From assembly GCA_002309615.1 (NCBI GenBank), contig DBXT01000042.1, positions 1-64,000 of the forward strand: 64,000 nucleotides of DNA, given 5' to 3'. Positions 41,524 through 50,735 of this stretch are shown here, in pieces. The position numbers and the translations under genes are program-made. Numbering within the stretch: position 1 is the first letter of the stretch; each line of letters starts with the position of its first letter. Below the pieces are notes generated by a model. It did no database searches. It was not told the origin of the DNA and saw only the letters and a list, made by a program, of their open reading frames with translations. Source of the DNA: Bacteroidales bacterium UBA1205 (GTDB lineage Bacteria > Bacteroidota > Bacteroidia > Bacteroidales > WCHB1-69).

Positions 41524-44118
41524 TTAATCAATTGAACGACCTATAGAAAAATGGAATTGAGATTTATTGGCGTCTTTGTTGCCCGGTACAGGGTCAAATC
41601 CATAGCCCCAATCTAATCCCAACAAACCGAACATAGGCAGATATACTCTCACACCTACACCGGCAGAACGATATAATTTAAACGGCTGATAACTTGCAAA
41701 CGATTCCCAGCAATTACCTGCCTCCATAAATCCTAACAAATAAATAGTTGCAGAGGGATTCAGCGTGATAGGATAACGCAATTCCAAAGTAAACTTTTGA
41801 TAGATGGCTCCACCTCCATCCGGTGCTAACGATTCATCGGTATATCCCCTCATACTTACTATTTCACGGCTATCGTACATATATCCTGTTGTCATACCGC
41901 TTCCTCCCAAATAAAATCTTTCAAAAGGAGTAATTCCCAACTGTTTGTTATATGTACCCAAGATACCGAATTTGGCTCTTACGCTCAACACCAAATTCTC
42001 CACTATATTCACATATTGTGCTATATTAAACTTCCATTTGTGATACTCCAGCCACTTATATTTTTCAGCATCAGACATATCGCTGTAGTTCTTTCTGCTC
42101 ATCAACGAATATGGTGGTGTTAACTGCACACTGAACAACATTTCCGAACCCGTGCGGGGATAAATAGGCGCATCTACTGAATTTCGGCCTAAAGTAAACG
42201 TATAACTGATGGCATTGCACCGTCCTGAGTCCAAGATAAAATAGGAATAGTTTTTCACATAATATTGCTGATAAGAAAGCATATTGGACATATAAAAATA
42301 GTCATCCGGCAATTTCAACCTGTGCGATTCGCCTAAAGACACTTGTGTGATATCAAAACGATAATATTTTGAATCCGTGGAGGCTACTCTATAGCTGGCA
42401 ATACGATTGTGCGACACTCCGAAGGTGAGTGCGATAGGTTTTTTACCTCCTACCCAAGGCTCGGTAAAGCTAAAGGCATAATATTGTGAATAATTGGAAT
42501 ACACTTGCACCCTGAACGACACGCTTTGACCGTCTCCGCTGGGAATGGGTGTCCACGCATCTTTTTTAAACAATTTACGGGTGGAAAAATTGTTAAAAGC
42601 CAATCCTACTGATCCGTAAAATACGTTCGAGCCCCAGCCGACTGATAATTCCAATTGGTCGGAAGTGGATTCTTCCACCACATATTCCAAATCAACTGTG
42701 CCGCTTTTTTCGTCAGCTTTGGGTATTACATTCATATTCTCTTGATTGAAATACCCCAAAGAAAGCAATTGGCGTTGCGAACGGATGATATCCGAACGAG
42801 AAAACACATTTCCCGGCACTGTTGCCAACTCCCGCAATATTACATTATCGGAAGTGCGGGTGTTACCGGATATGGTTACTTTGTTAATGCGGGCTTGTAT
42901 TCCTTCGCGTATTCTTATTTCCACATCCACCGAATCGTCTTCCACCAATATTTCCACAGGCAGAGCATAATAGAACAAATAGCCGTCATCCAAATAGAGC
43001 GAGCTCACATCGGCATTGTCTTGTCCCATATTGAGATTTTGTTCCAAAAGTGAAGTGTTGTACACATCACCTTTGTTGATAGCCAATATTTTGGACAAAA
43101 GTTCGGAAGAATATTTGGTATTTCCCACCCATGTGATATTGCGGAAATAATATTTCTTACCTTCTTCCACCTCTATGTCGATATTCATCTCTCTATTGTT
43201 GACAAGATATACACTATCTCTTTTGATATAAGCATCTCTATAGCCCAATTCGTTCATTTTCTTTACCAAGGCCACTTTATCATCTTCATATTTCTGCTCA
43301 TCGAATTTAGAAGCTTTAAAACGAAAACGGACCCTGTCGGAATTGTATTGTTTGAACAATTGGAACAAATCTTTGCCTTTGTATTGATCGTGATTTCTAA
43401 AGAAATCGACCACTGCGGTATCCCATTTTTCAAAGGGTTGGAACAAAAATTTGGTTTTGGTTTCTTTCATTGCCATACGCAAAGTGGAAGATTCCATCTG
43501 CTGCGTTCCTTTAATATTGATGGTACCGACTTTCACTTTCTTTCCTTTGTTTACTTCTATGGTAAGCACCACAAAATTGCTGTTAAGTGTATCGGTTTCC
43601 TCTGTAATGTTGGTGGTGGCATGATAAAAACCTTTTTCCTTATAATAGTCGGTAATCACATTGTTTACCACTATTTTGGTATTTTCATTTACCACCTTGC
43701 CCTGCACCAAATTAATTTTTTTCTCAAATTCTTCTATATCGCTTTTTTTAACGCCTTTGTAAACAAAAGAACTCAAGCGGGGCATTTCCTCTAAAAAAAT
43801 ATCCAGAAATATGACGTTACCTTCTATTTTGGAAGCGGATATTTTGATATTGTCTTTGTACAGACCCATTGCCGAAAGGCGTTGTATGGTTTTTCTGATT
43901 TTATCGCCAGGAATTTTAATTTTATCGCCCACCGCAAAATTCAAGGTGCGCAAATCACATCTGCCCGTGCCGCTGAAAGTGATACCGCCTATTTCATATT
44001 CTCGCGGGGTGAGATAATTCAACGACATGCTCGTTTCTCCGCCCAGAGTCACTTGCGAATACAATTGCCCCAGAGAAACGATACATATTGCTATGAGAAT
44101 TATCTTTATCTTACGCAT
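41524..44118 (-). CDS. bamA: Outer membrane protein assembly factor BamA
   Basis: 864 aa with a signal peptide (to about LYSQ). Tandem POTRA domains cover about residues 35-450, with repeating strand-helix units such as NKVTISGNTRTSDNVILRELATVPGNVFSR. A 16-stranded Omp85 barrel follows, containing the conserved MRGYTDESL loop motif (the VRGF equivalent) and the C-terminal strand FHFSIGRSID. It inserts beta-barrel proteins into the outer membrane; the patatin-like barrel, the Wzi-like porin and the DUF6089 proteins of this window would be clients. It lies between uppS and ompH. Confidence 0.95.
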   Translation of the reverse strand: MRKIKIILIAICIVSLGQLYSQVTLGGETSMSLNYLTPREYEIGGITFSGTGRCDLRTLNFAVGDKIKIPGDKIRKTIQRLSAMGLYKDNIKISASKIEGNVIFLDIFLEEMPRLSSFVYKGVKKSDIEEFEKKINLVQGKVVNENTKIVVNNVITDYYKEKGFYHATTNITEETDTLNSNFVVLTIEVNKGKKVKVGTINIKGTQQMESSTLRMAMKETKTKFLFQPFEKWDTAVVDFFRNHDQYKGKDLFQLFKQYNSDRVRFRFKASKFDEQKYEDDKVALVKKMNELGYRDAYIKRDSVYLVNNREMNIDIEVEEGKKYYFRNITWVGNTKYSSELLSKILAINKGDVYNTSLLEQNLNMGQDNADVSSLYLDDGYLFYYALPVEILVEDDSVDVEIRIREGIQARINKVTISGNTRTSDNVILRELATVPGNVFSRSDIIRSQRQLLSLGYFNQENMNVIPKADEKSGTVDLEYVVEESTSDQLELSVGWGSNVFYGSVGLAFNNFSTRKLFKKDAWTPIPSGDGQSVSFRVQVYSNYSQYYAFSFTEPWVGGKKPIALTFGVSHNRIASYRVASTDSKYYRFDITQVSLGESHRLKLPDDYFYMSNMLSYQQYYVKNYSYFILDSGRCNAISYTFTLGRNSVDAPIYPRTGSEMLFSVQLTPPYSLMSRKNYSDMSDAEKYKWLEYHKWKFNIAQYVNIVENLVLSVRAKFGILGTYNKQLGITPFERFYLGGSGMTTGYMYDSREIVSMRGYTDESLAPDGGGAIYQKFTLELRYPITLNPSATIYLLGFMEAGNCWESFASYQPFKLYRSAGVGVRVYLPMFGLLGLDWGYGFDPVPGNKDANKSQFHFSIGRSID

Positions 44119-44169
44119 TTTTTATTTTTAAAGAATATAACGCCTGTACTGCGATTTTATTATATAAAA

Positions 44170-44907
44170 TTACAATTGTTCACTTGTTTTTCCGAACCGA
44201 CGTTCTCTTTTTTGATAATCGGCAACAGCTTCAAACAATTGTTCTTTGTTAAAGTCGGGCCAAAAACAATCGGTGAAATATAATTCCGTATAGGCTATCT
44301 GCCATAACAAATAATTGCTTATTCTATACTCTCCGCTTGTGCGTATCAACAGGTCGGGGTCGGGAATGTCATGGGTAAGCAGATGTTTTGCTACCATTTG
44401 TTCGTCTATATCGTCTATGCTGATATCCCCTGCCTGGACGCCTTGGGCTATTTGTTTGGCGGCATTGGCTATTTCCCAACGGGAACTGTAACTGATTGCC
44501 ACCAATAAAGTTAAACTTGTATTTTGCATGGTTTGTTCCTCCATGACACGAATACTGTTTTGGCAATCTTTATTCAGCATAGCCAAATTACCTATAGCTC
44601 TGAATCTGATATTATGTTTTTGCAAGGTAGGCAATTCCAATTTGCATGTTGTGACAAACAAATTCATCAAACCGCTCACTTCACTTTCGGTTCGATTCCA
44701 ATTTTCTATAGAAAAAGCATATACGGTGAGATATTTTATCCCCAATTCCAACGCACCTTCCAAAGTGTTACGCAAAGCGGTAGCACCTTGTTGATGTCCT
44801 ATTAAACGATCTTGATTACGCAATTTTGCCCATCTGCCGTTGCCATCCATTATTACAGCCACATGCTGCGGTATAGGATATTTTTTAATTTCAGCAATTG
44901 ATGCCAT
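44170..44907 (-). CDS. uppS: Isoprenyl (undecaprenyl) diphosphate synthase
   Basis: 245 aa. VAVIMDGNGRWAKLRNQDRLIGHQQGA carries the catalytic Asp and the phosphate-binding NGRWA motif. VYAFSIENWNR and the C-terminal RTSGEYRISNYLLWQIAYTELYFTDCFWPDF are diagnostic. It condenses isopentenyl diphosphate units into the carrier lipid for peptidoglycan and surface glycans. It links the MEP pathway gene ispG to envelope synthesis. It follows the DUF6089 genes by 24 nt and precedes bamA by 51 nt. Confidence 0.95.
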   Translation of the reverse strand: MASIAEIKKYPIPQHVAVIMDGNGRWAKLRNQDRLIGHQQGATALRNTLEGALELGIKYLTVYAFSIENWNRTESEVSGLMNLFVTTCKLELPTLQKHNIRFRAIGNLAMLNKDCQNSIRVMEEQTMQNTSLTLLVAISYSSRWEIANAAKQIAQGVQAGDISIDDIDEQMVAKHLLTHDIPDPDLLIRTSGEYRISNYLLWQIAYTELYFTDCFWPDFNKEQLFEAVADYQKRERRFGKTSEQL

Positions 44908-44931
44908 TGCGTTAAAATTATAAAAAATACT

Positions 44932-45831
44932 TTATCGTCTTTTGGGTAAACCTTTGGATTTTCCTGATTTTAACGGGGATGAACAATCATTAATCATATC
45001 CGATATTTTGAATGTAAAATTCAAAACGGCAAAGGAATACCAATCTTTAGCCTTGCTTGTGCCGCGTGCGGAGCCGGCTTTATGGTAGTCCGGCACCACC
45101 TCACCATCTTCATTGGTGGTGGTGGTTAAGGTTCTGTCGGCTAAATCGGCTAACAATTGAGAACGATATTCAATTAAAAAATCTCTGTCAACGTAATTAC
45201 CGCTTACATCATCTATATAATCGGTGAAGGTTTTTCTAAATCCCCATTCTATGCCTATAGAATAATATTGTAAGAAATTCACTCTGAAGCCCAATCCGAA
45301 AGGGATGGCGAAATTGGTTAAAGAATATCTTTTTTGATAATATTCATTGCCGTTGGCATCTGTTTGATTCAGGCCTTGACCTTCGGTGCCCAAGGCTTGC
45401 AAATCGTACCATGTGCCGTTCATTTCCGCTTGCGGATTAAAAGCAAAACCTGCTACACCCACAAACAGATAGGGAGTGCAACAGTTTTTACCTTTTTCGT
45501 TATACAAACGCAAAAAGTTCAATTCCACTTGTGCCGACAATTCGCATAAAGGGGAGCGAAAACTTAAATTACGTTCTGTATTGCCGTGGTCGGCATCACT
45601 GGCATAAAGAGAGCCGAACAAAGCCGAAGCCTTGATGGCGAAACGCTCATTGATATTATAGCGATACAATATGCCACCGGCTGCCCTGGAGCCTTTGAAA
45701 ACTCCTTTGGGATTTAAATCGCCCATGTAAAACGATACGCCTCCGCATACTCCTATTTCCGAAGATTGAGCCTTTACTCCTGACACTATCAGCAATAGTG
45801 CCGCCAATACTAAAGCATATCGTTTCTTCAT
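44932..45831 (-). CDS. DUF6089 outer-membrane beta-barrel protein, copy 1
   Basis: 299 aa with a signal peptide (to about VKAQ). The mature protein has alternating beta-strand patterns and the DUF6089 stretches GVCGGVSFYMGDLNPKG, RLYNEKGKNCCTPYLFVGVAGF and GIEWGFRKTFTDYIDDVSGNYV. It shares this plan, including a DYxDxVS strand, with the neighbouring gene at 45866. Function is unknown; placement in the bamA operon suggests an outer-membrane structural or biogenesis role. The C terminus is Ser/Lys-rich and basic, not a Phe-ended strand. Confidence 0.8.
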   Translation of the reverse strand: MKKRYALVLAALLLIVSGVKAQSSEIGVCGGVSFYMGDLNPKGVFKGSRAAGGILYRYNINERFAIKASALFGSLYASDADHGNTERNLSFRSPLCELSAQVELNFLRLYNEKGKNCCTPYLFVGVAGFAFNPQAEMNGTWYDLQALGTEGQGLNQTDANGNEYYQKRYSLTNFAIPFGLGFRVNFLQYYSIGIEWGFRKTFTDYIDDVSGNYVDRDFLIEYRSQLLADLADRTLTTTTNEDGEVVPDYHKAGSARGTSKAKDWYSFAVLNFTFKISDMINDCSSPLKSGKSKGLPKRR

Positions 45832-45865
45832 AATAATATTTATTTAGGTGAATAAATAAAATCTA

Positions 45866-46822
45866 CTATTTAAATGAGTTTCTCAAAGGATTCTTCTTTC
45901 CTTGCATTACATAGCACAAACCCAATTGAACAAAGAAATAAGCGTCATTTTTTAACGCATTACCGCGAATTTGTCCGGGAGTTAAAGAAGGATCCAACCG
46001 AACTCCGTCTGCAAAATATTTTGCACGGTCAGCCTTTTCAGCATCATTGGTTTCTGCCAATACTGCATCATAAACTGCATCGGGAGAAATATAGGTGGTG
46101 CTTACTTCATCCAAATAATCGGTAGAAGTAAGACGCATACCTGCTTCAATTTTCAATGCGAATGAAGGGGTGAACAAACGTTTAACACCCAAACCCAAAA
46201 CGCCTACTGCTTGAACAGGGGCCGGTTGTTTACGGGTGGTCATCAAACCTTGACCTTCGGTGCGTAATTCACGCAATGAATACCATTCACCGTCACTATA
46301 TTTACCTTTACAATCGTACCATACACCGCCTGCGCCTAATATCAAATACATAGACAAGGGTATACCTGAACGAACTGAACGGGATTTAAAGCCTTTGTGG
46401 TTAAAAGCACCCACTCTAAATGCAGACATGGTCTGTTTTAAGAAATAAAATTCCACACCGGCATATAATTCCACCAAATCGGTGATACGGCTCACCTGAC
46501 GGATATTTCTTGATTCATTTTCGGTATAGTTATCACAAGAATTCATACGGGTGTAGGTTGCATCCAATTTGAATGCAAAGCCGACAGCGTTACCTTTATC
46601 TCTTGTGTAAGTATATCCTAAAGTATAAACCGGAGACATAGCTTGAAAGTCAAAATCTTTCAATCCGTATGTTCCGATACCGGGACCCCCGCCTAATTCA
46701 CCTAACATGGTTGACCAGCCCATAGCTGCCGATAACGTATGTTGAGTTCCTACCCATTTTTGAGCCGATGTTATAGTAACTAATCCTACTAATAAACAGA
46801 CTAATACAAAATTTCTTTTCAT
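45866..46822 (-). CDS. DUF6089 outer-membrane beta-barrel protein, copy 2
   Basis: 318 aa with a signal peptide (to about TSAQ). It resembles its downstream neighbour: a start with a barrel strand (LSAAMGWSTMLGELGGGPG), FKLDATYTRMNSC, and STDYLDEVSTTYISPDAVYDAV near the C terminus. The two are paralogues, well diverged. It is the first gene of the operon running through uppS and bamA to ompH. Its promoter box is embedded in an inverted repeat (46867-46888), hinting at control of the whole outer-membrane unit. Confidence 0.8.
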   Translation of the reverse strand: MKRNFVLVCLLVGLVTITSAQKWVGTQHTLSAAMGWSTMLGELGGGPGIGTYGLKDFDFQAMSPVYTLGYTYTRDKGNAVGFAFKLDATYTRMNSCDNYTENESRNIRQVSRITDLVELYAGVEFYFLKQTMSAFRVGAFNHKGFKSRSVRSGIPLSMYLILGAGGVWYDCKGKYSDGEWYSLRELRTEGQGLMTTRKQPAPVQAVGVLGLGVKRLFTPSFALKIEAGMRLTSTDYLDEVSTTYISPDAVYDAVLAETNDAEKADRAKYFADGVRLDPSLTPGQIRGNALKNDAYFFVQLGLCYVMQGKKNPLRNSFK

Positions 46823-46861
46823 TACTAATAATACTTCTTTCTACTTTACAAAAAATTTTTG

Positions 46862-46869
46862 CAAAGGTA
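46862..46869 (-). promoter_or_regulatory. -7 box of the DUF6089-uppS-bamA-ompH operon
   Basis: Minus-strand TACCTTTG, perfect match, about 40 nt before the ATG. An 8-bp inverted repeat GTAGCATT/AATGCTAC with a 6-nt spacer (46867-46888) overlaps the box by three bases. Confidence 0.6.
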
Positions 46870-47033
46870 GCATTTTTTTTAATGCTACAAATGTTTTTTA
46901 ACAAAAAAATATAAAAAAAATGTGCATGCGATTTTATTTGATACCGAACAGCAAACAAACCAGCGGGTTTACCCTGCTTTGCAAGCGGAAATTTTATAGT
47001 AAAAAAATTATTTTTAACAGCTGTGATAAAAAA

Positions 47034-48374
47034 TCAATCTTTCACTTCAGCCATTAAATCAAAAGCATCGGCATGAGTGATAAGGGCATTATAAAAAGCT
47101 CCTATTTGCAATGCTTGTTCGGTAACAGGGATAAGCACTCTGTTATCCACCTCCGGAGAGTCGTATTGGGTGCGTCCTTCATAATATTCACCTTGTCTGT
47201 CGTCTATCACCACTTTTAGTTCCTTTCCTACCAAGGATTTGTTTTTTTGCAAAGAGATATCATATTGCACAGCCATCAAACGCTCTTGTCGTCGTTGTTT
47301 TTCTGCTTTGGTAACATTGTCTTTCATAGCAAAGGCAAGCGTGTTTTCTTCATGAGAATAGGTAAACACTCCCAGACGGTCGAAATAAGCTTGTGCCACA
47401 AAATCCTCCAATTCCTTGAACATTGCCTTGGTTTCTCCGGGGAAGCCCACTATCAGCGATGTGCGTAATGCCACATCGGGAACCTTTTGCTTGATGGTGT
47501 CTATCAGTTGTCTGATTTGTTCTCCGGTAATATGCCTGTGCATGGCTTGCAACATATCGTTATTGATATGCTGAACGGGCATATCTATATAATGACAAAC
47601 ATTGGGATATTGTAACATTAATTCCAACAATTCCAACTGAAAGGAATTAGGATAAGTATAATGCATGCGTATCCATTCCACCCCTTTTATTTGAGCCAAT
47701 TCCTCCACCAATTGCGGCAACAGGTATTTTTTTTCTATATCTTGACCATAAAAAGATAAATCCTGTGCCACCAGCAACAGCTCTTTCACCCCTTTTTGCG
47801 CCAGCCATTCCGCCTCTTGCTTTATGAGCGATACGGGTTTGGAAATTTGCCTGCCTCTTATTTTCGGTATGGCACAAAAAGCACAATTATGGGAACATCC
47901 TTCCGATATTTTCAGATAAGCATAATGTGAAGGAGTGGCTGTTTTTCTGCGTGTTATCATACCGGGGTAATATTTTGCCCCCAAATAGGCGAGTATTTCT
48001 TTTGTAGCCTCAGTAGGGAAAAAAGCATCCACTTCGGGAATGGACTGTTGTAATTCTTCCTTATAACGTGCAGACAAACAACCATATACTATCAGTTTTT
48101 TGATTTTTCCGGTGTTTTTTAATGCCACGCATTCCAATATCATATTCACCGATTGTTCTTTAGCGTCGGCTATGAATCCGCAAGTGTTGATAATGGTAAT
48201 AGGCATGGGCTGCTGACTTTCATGTACTACCAAAAAGTCATTGGCTTCCAATTGTGCCGCCAACTGCTCGGAGTCCACCAAATTCTTTGAACATCCCATG
48301 GTGATGATGTTCACCTCACACGGAATATTGCTTGAGGATGAAGATTTGGCTACCAAAAAATTGATTGATTGCAT
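47034..48374 (-). CDS. rimO: Ribosomal protein S12 methylthiotransferase
   Basis: 446 aa. The UPF0004 N-terminal domain has VNIITMGCSKNLVDSE with the first cluster Cys and NTCGFIADAKEQS with the second. The radical SAM cluster is CSHNCAFCAIPKIRG. A TRAM domain ends the protein (QEGRTQYDSPEVDNRVLIP-like). GCSKNLVDSE and PKIRG favour RimO over MiaB. It adds a methylthio group to an Asp of ribosomal protein S12. It is the last gene of the wlb-ndpA-MORN operon, 1 nt after the MORN gene. Confidence 0.93.
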   Translation of the reverse strand: MQSINFLVAKSSSSSNIPCEVNIITMGCSKNLVDSEQLAAQLEANDFLVVHESQQPMPITIINTCGFIADAKEQSVNMILECVALKNTGKIKKLIVYGCLSARYKEELQQSIPEVDAFFPTEATKEILAYLGAKYYPGMITRRKTATPSHYAYLKISEGCSHNCAFCAIPKIRGRQISKPVSLIKQEAEWLAQKGVKELLLVAQDLSFYGQDIEKKYLLPQLVEELAQIKGVEWIRMHYTYPNSFQLELLELMLQYPNVCHYIDMPVQHINNDMLQAMHRHITGEQIRQLIDTIKQKVPDVALRTSLIVGFPGETKAMFKELEDFVAQAYFDRLGVFTYSHEENTLAFAMKDNVTKAEKQRRQERLMAVQYDISLQKNKSLVGKELKVVIDDRQGEYYEGRTQYDSPEVDNRVLIPVTEQALQIGAFYNALITHADAFDLMAEVKD

Positions 48375-48375
48375 G

Positions 48376-49683
48376 CTATTTTTTTCTTTTATCCACTATC
48401 ACCCTGCTGATGTTTCCGTTGGTGTATTCTACGCTGTATATAATCTGCCCGTTTTCATCGTAATAAGTCCACACGCCGGATTTAACCAACATGGAATAAG
48501 CCCCTGTGCTGTGTTTTTTTCCGTTGGCAAAATATTGTGTCCATTTGCCGTCGGGTATATCGTCGGTAAAACTCTGCTCTCTGCTCAACACTCCTTGCTC
48601 GTCGTAGAATTTCCACTTGCCTGTTTTTTTGTTAACAGCAAATTTTCCAGTGTTCAGCAGACGACCATATTCGCTATAGACGCTCCATTTCCCTTGTTTT
48701 TCATCTTTAACATAGCTGCCTTTTTCCTTTAGTTTGCCGTTTTGCCAATAAGCAATATGTTTCCCGTTACGCAGATTTTTTTCAAAGTCGGTTTGATATT
48801 TCATTATGCCCGAAGCATACCATCCTTTCCATAAATTACACATTTTCCCTTGGCAAAAAAAGCCTTCATCCTGCTTTTTACCATTCACATACCACGATGT
48901 CCACAGGCCTTCTTGTTTATCATTAACAAATTTCCCTTCGCGTTGTTTTTGTCCTTTTTCGTACCAAGCTGTCCAGGTGCCTTCGCGTTTTCCGGCGATA
49001 AAATTTCCTTCCTTCCATTTTTCACCTGTTTCGTAGTAATAGGTCCATTTTCCGTCTTGTTCTCCGTTAACAAATTTGCCGGTGCTGCCCAGATTGCCGT
49101 TTTCGTTATAAAAATTCCACAATCCTTCTTGCTTGCCCTGTATCAGTGCACCTTCCATTTCTTTATTGCCGTTGGTATACCACCAATCGGCTCTGCCTTC
49201 CAACTCTCCGTTTTTATAATTTCCTTTAAACGAAAGTTTTCCGTCATTGTAATATTCTTCACATTTGCCGTTTAATTCTCCGTTTGCATAGTTACAGTAT
49301 TTGGACAATTGACCGTTGGTATAATAAAATTTCCATACGCTGTCTTTTTCATAATTTTTAAAATACCCCGCACTTTCTTTGGCACCGTTTTCATACCAGG
49401 ATAAAAATTCGCCTGTTTGCGGATAATATTGCGTACACAATGCCCCGCTTTCGTACCACGATTTCCACAGGCCCGTTTTACGCCCGTTTTCATACTTGCC
49501 CTCCATGGCTTTTTTGCCGTTGGTATGATAATATGTCCACGCCCCGACTTCCACTCCGTTTTGGTAGCTGCCTTGGCTGCGTTTATTACCGTTTTTCCAA
49601 TATGCTACAGAATCCTGCACTTGGGCATATACATTCACGCACATCAATGTGCAAAACAATATGGTTATTTGCTTTACCTTCAT
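48376..49683 (-). CDS. Secreted MORN-repeat (YwqK-like) protein
   Basis: 435 aa from the ATG at 49683, which starts a signal peptide (MKVKQITILFCTLMCVNVYAQ); the longer frame overlaps the gene upstream. Nearly all of the rest is about sixteen tandem MORN-type repeats of around 23 residues, each like YENGKKTGLWKSWYESGAL. Such repeats form extended beta-hairpin sheets; family members are annotated as YwqK-type antitoxins or surface binding proteins. No toxin gene is adjacent. Export and position between ndpA and rimO leave the function open. The stop lies 1 nt before rimO. Confidence 0.85.
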   Translation of the reverse strand: MKVKQITILFCTLMCVNVYAQVQDSVAYWKNGNKRSQGSYQNGVEVGAWTYYHTNGKKAMEGKYENGRKTGLWKSWYESGALCTQYYPQTGEFLSWYENGAKESAGYFKNYEKDSVWKFYYTNGQLSKYCNYANGELNGKCEEYYNDGKLSFKGNYKNGELEGRADWWYTNGNKEMEGALIQGKQEGLWNFYNENGNLGSTGKFVNGEQDGKWTYYYETGEKWKEGNFIAGKREGTWTAWYEKGQKQREGKFVNDKQEGLWTSWYVNGKKQDEGFFCQGKMCNLWKGWYASGIMKYQTDFEKNLRNGKHIAYWQNGKLKEKGSYVKDEKQGKWSVYSEYGRLLNTGKFAVNKKTGKWKFYDEQGVLSREQSFTDDIPDGKWTQYFANGKKHSTGAYSMLVKSGVWTYYDENGQIIYSVEYTNGNISRVIVDKRKK

Positions 49684-49684
49684 A

Positions 49685-50731
49685 TTAATCTTCTTCATTA
49701 AAATATAGTTGATAATACTGCATTTTTCTGTCTTGGTCGTAACCGCGGGATATAAAATCGCGTTTACCGTGTACATACACATGAAAATTTTTATCCAATT
49801 TGATAACACTTTTCAATATCTTGGCTTGTTTTTTCACAGCCGTTTCGGATATGTCAAAATTATCGTTCAGTTGGTAACCGCCATAGTTTTCACATTGCGA
49901 ACGGTAGAATTTGAATTGTTCTTCCGCCTCATCGTTTTGTATCACCTCTTTGGCATAATCGTCAAACGAAAATTCATCGTTGGTTTTAAAAAATTCAGCC
50001 GAACGATTCAACAATATTGCTTGTTGGTCTTTGGTGATGTTAAAATTTTCCGGCAAAGCTGTCCGCACAAAATCGTTGCACATTTCTATGGCTTTTTGTG
50101 TTTGGAAAAAATTGTTTTCCATTTGACACAATCCCAAAAAGTTGTCCATCCAATAGTTGCCGTTCTCCCCTTTTCCCGAATCGAAAGCCGCCACCACATA
50201 ACCATCGGTGGATTGCACATCCAGCACCAGGCAGCCTTTTTCTATTTTGCTCACAAGCGAACCTTCTTCTGCCTGCACTTGCAGGGCGTTGCCTTCGGCA
50301 TACACTTTCAAAAAAGTTTCTTTTTTTTCCGCCTTGAACAATCCTACCGCATTCACCAACTGATCTTGATAAACACAATTTTGGAATTTGACAACATAGA
50401 ATTCCCCTTTAAGAATATTTTCGCTGATACATTTGGCATATAGCATTTTTGCAAGTGCCACCGAATGCATATACAAGGAATCACTGCCCGTCAATATGGA
50501 CGATACACATCTATACACGCCGTTATCGCTCACATTGCCGTCTTGTGCAACAAAACGATAATATTCATCATATTTGAACGACGAGAACAAAAAATGTATC
50601 ATGGCATTTTCGGTGAACTCGTCCAAATGCAGCACACCGTCACTTATCATGATACCGCCTTCGGGGTCTGTTTGACTGCCCACACGGTGCACGGCTATTT
50701 CCGTAATTTTGGTATCTTCGGTAAAAAACAT
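49685..50731 (-). CDS. Nucleoid-associated protein of the NdpA/YejK family
   Basis: 348 aa, cytoplasmic, no signal peptide. The pattern fits the 37-kDa nucleoid-associated family: N-terminal ITEIAVHRVGSQTDPEGGIMISD, a central NYWMDNFLGLCQM region, and C-terminal AVKKQAKILKSVIKLDKNFHVYVHGKRDFISRGYD followed by QYYQLYFNEED. Members associate with DNA, but their precise role is unclear. It begins 4 nt after the wlbA-like gene and ends 1 nt before the MORN gene, so it belongs to that transcript, though no functional link to sugar synthesis is evident. Confidence 0.82.
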   Translation of the reverse strand: MFFTEDTKITEIAVHRVGSQTDPEGGIMISDGVLHLDEFTENAMIHFLFSSFKYDEYYRFVAQDGNVSDNGVYRCVSSILTGSDSLYMHSVALAKMLYAKCISENILKGEFYVVKFQNCVYQDQLVNAVGLFKAEKKETFLKVYAEGNALQVQAEEGSLVSKIEKGCLVLDVQSTDGYVVAAFDSGKGENGNYWMDNFLGLCQMENNFFQTQKAIEMCNDFVRTALPENFNITKDQQAILLNRSAEFFKTNDEFSFDDYAKEVIQNDEAEEQFKFYRSQCENYGGYQLNDNFDISETAVKKQAKILKSVIKLDKNFHVYVHGKRDFISRGYDQDRKMQYYQLYFNEED

Positions 50732-50735
50732 AATA

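Noticed and set aside
49709..50443. 244-aa plus-strand frame opposite the NdpA-like gene
   Set aside because: Phe/His-rich composition typical of antisense frames in AT-rich genes; no family resemblance.
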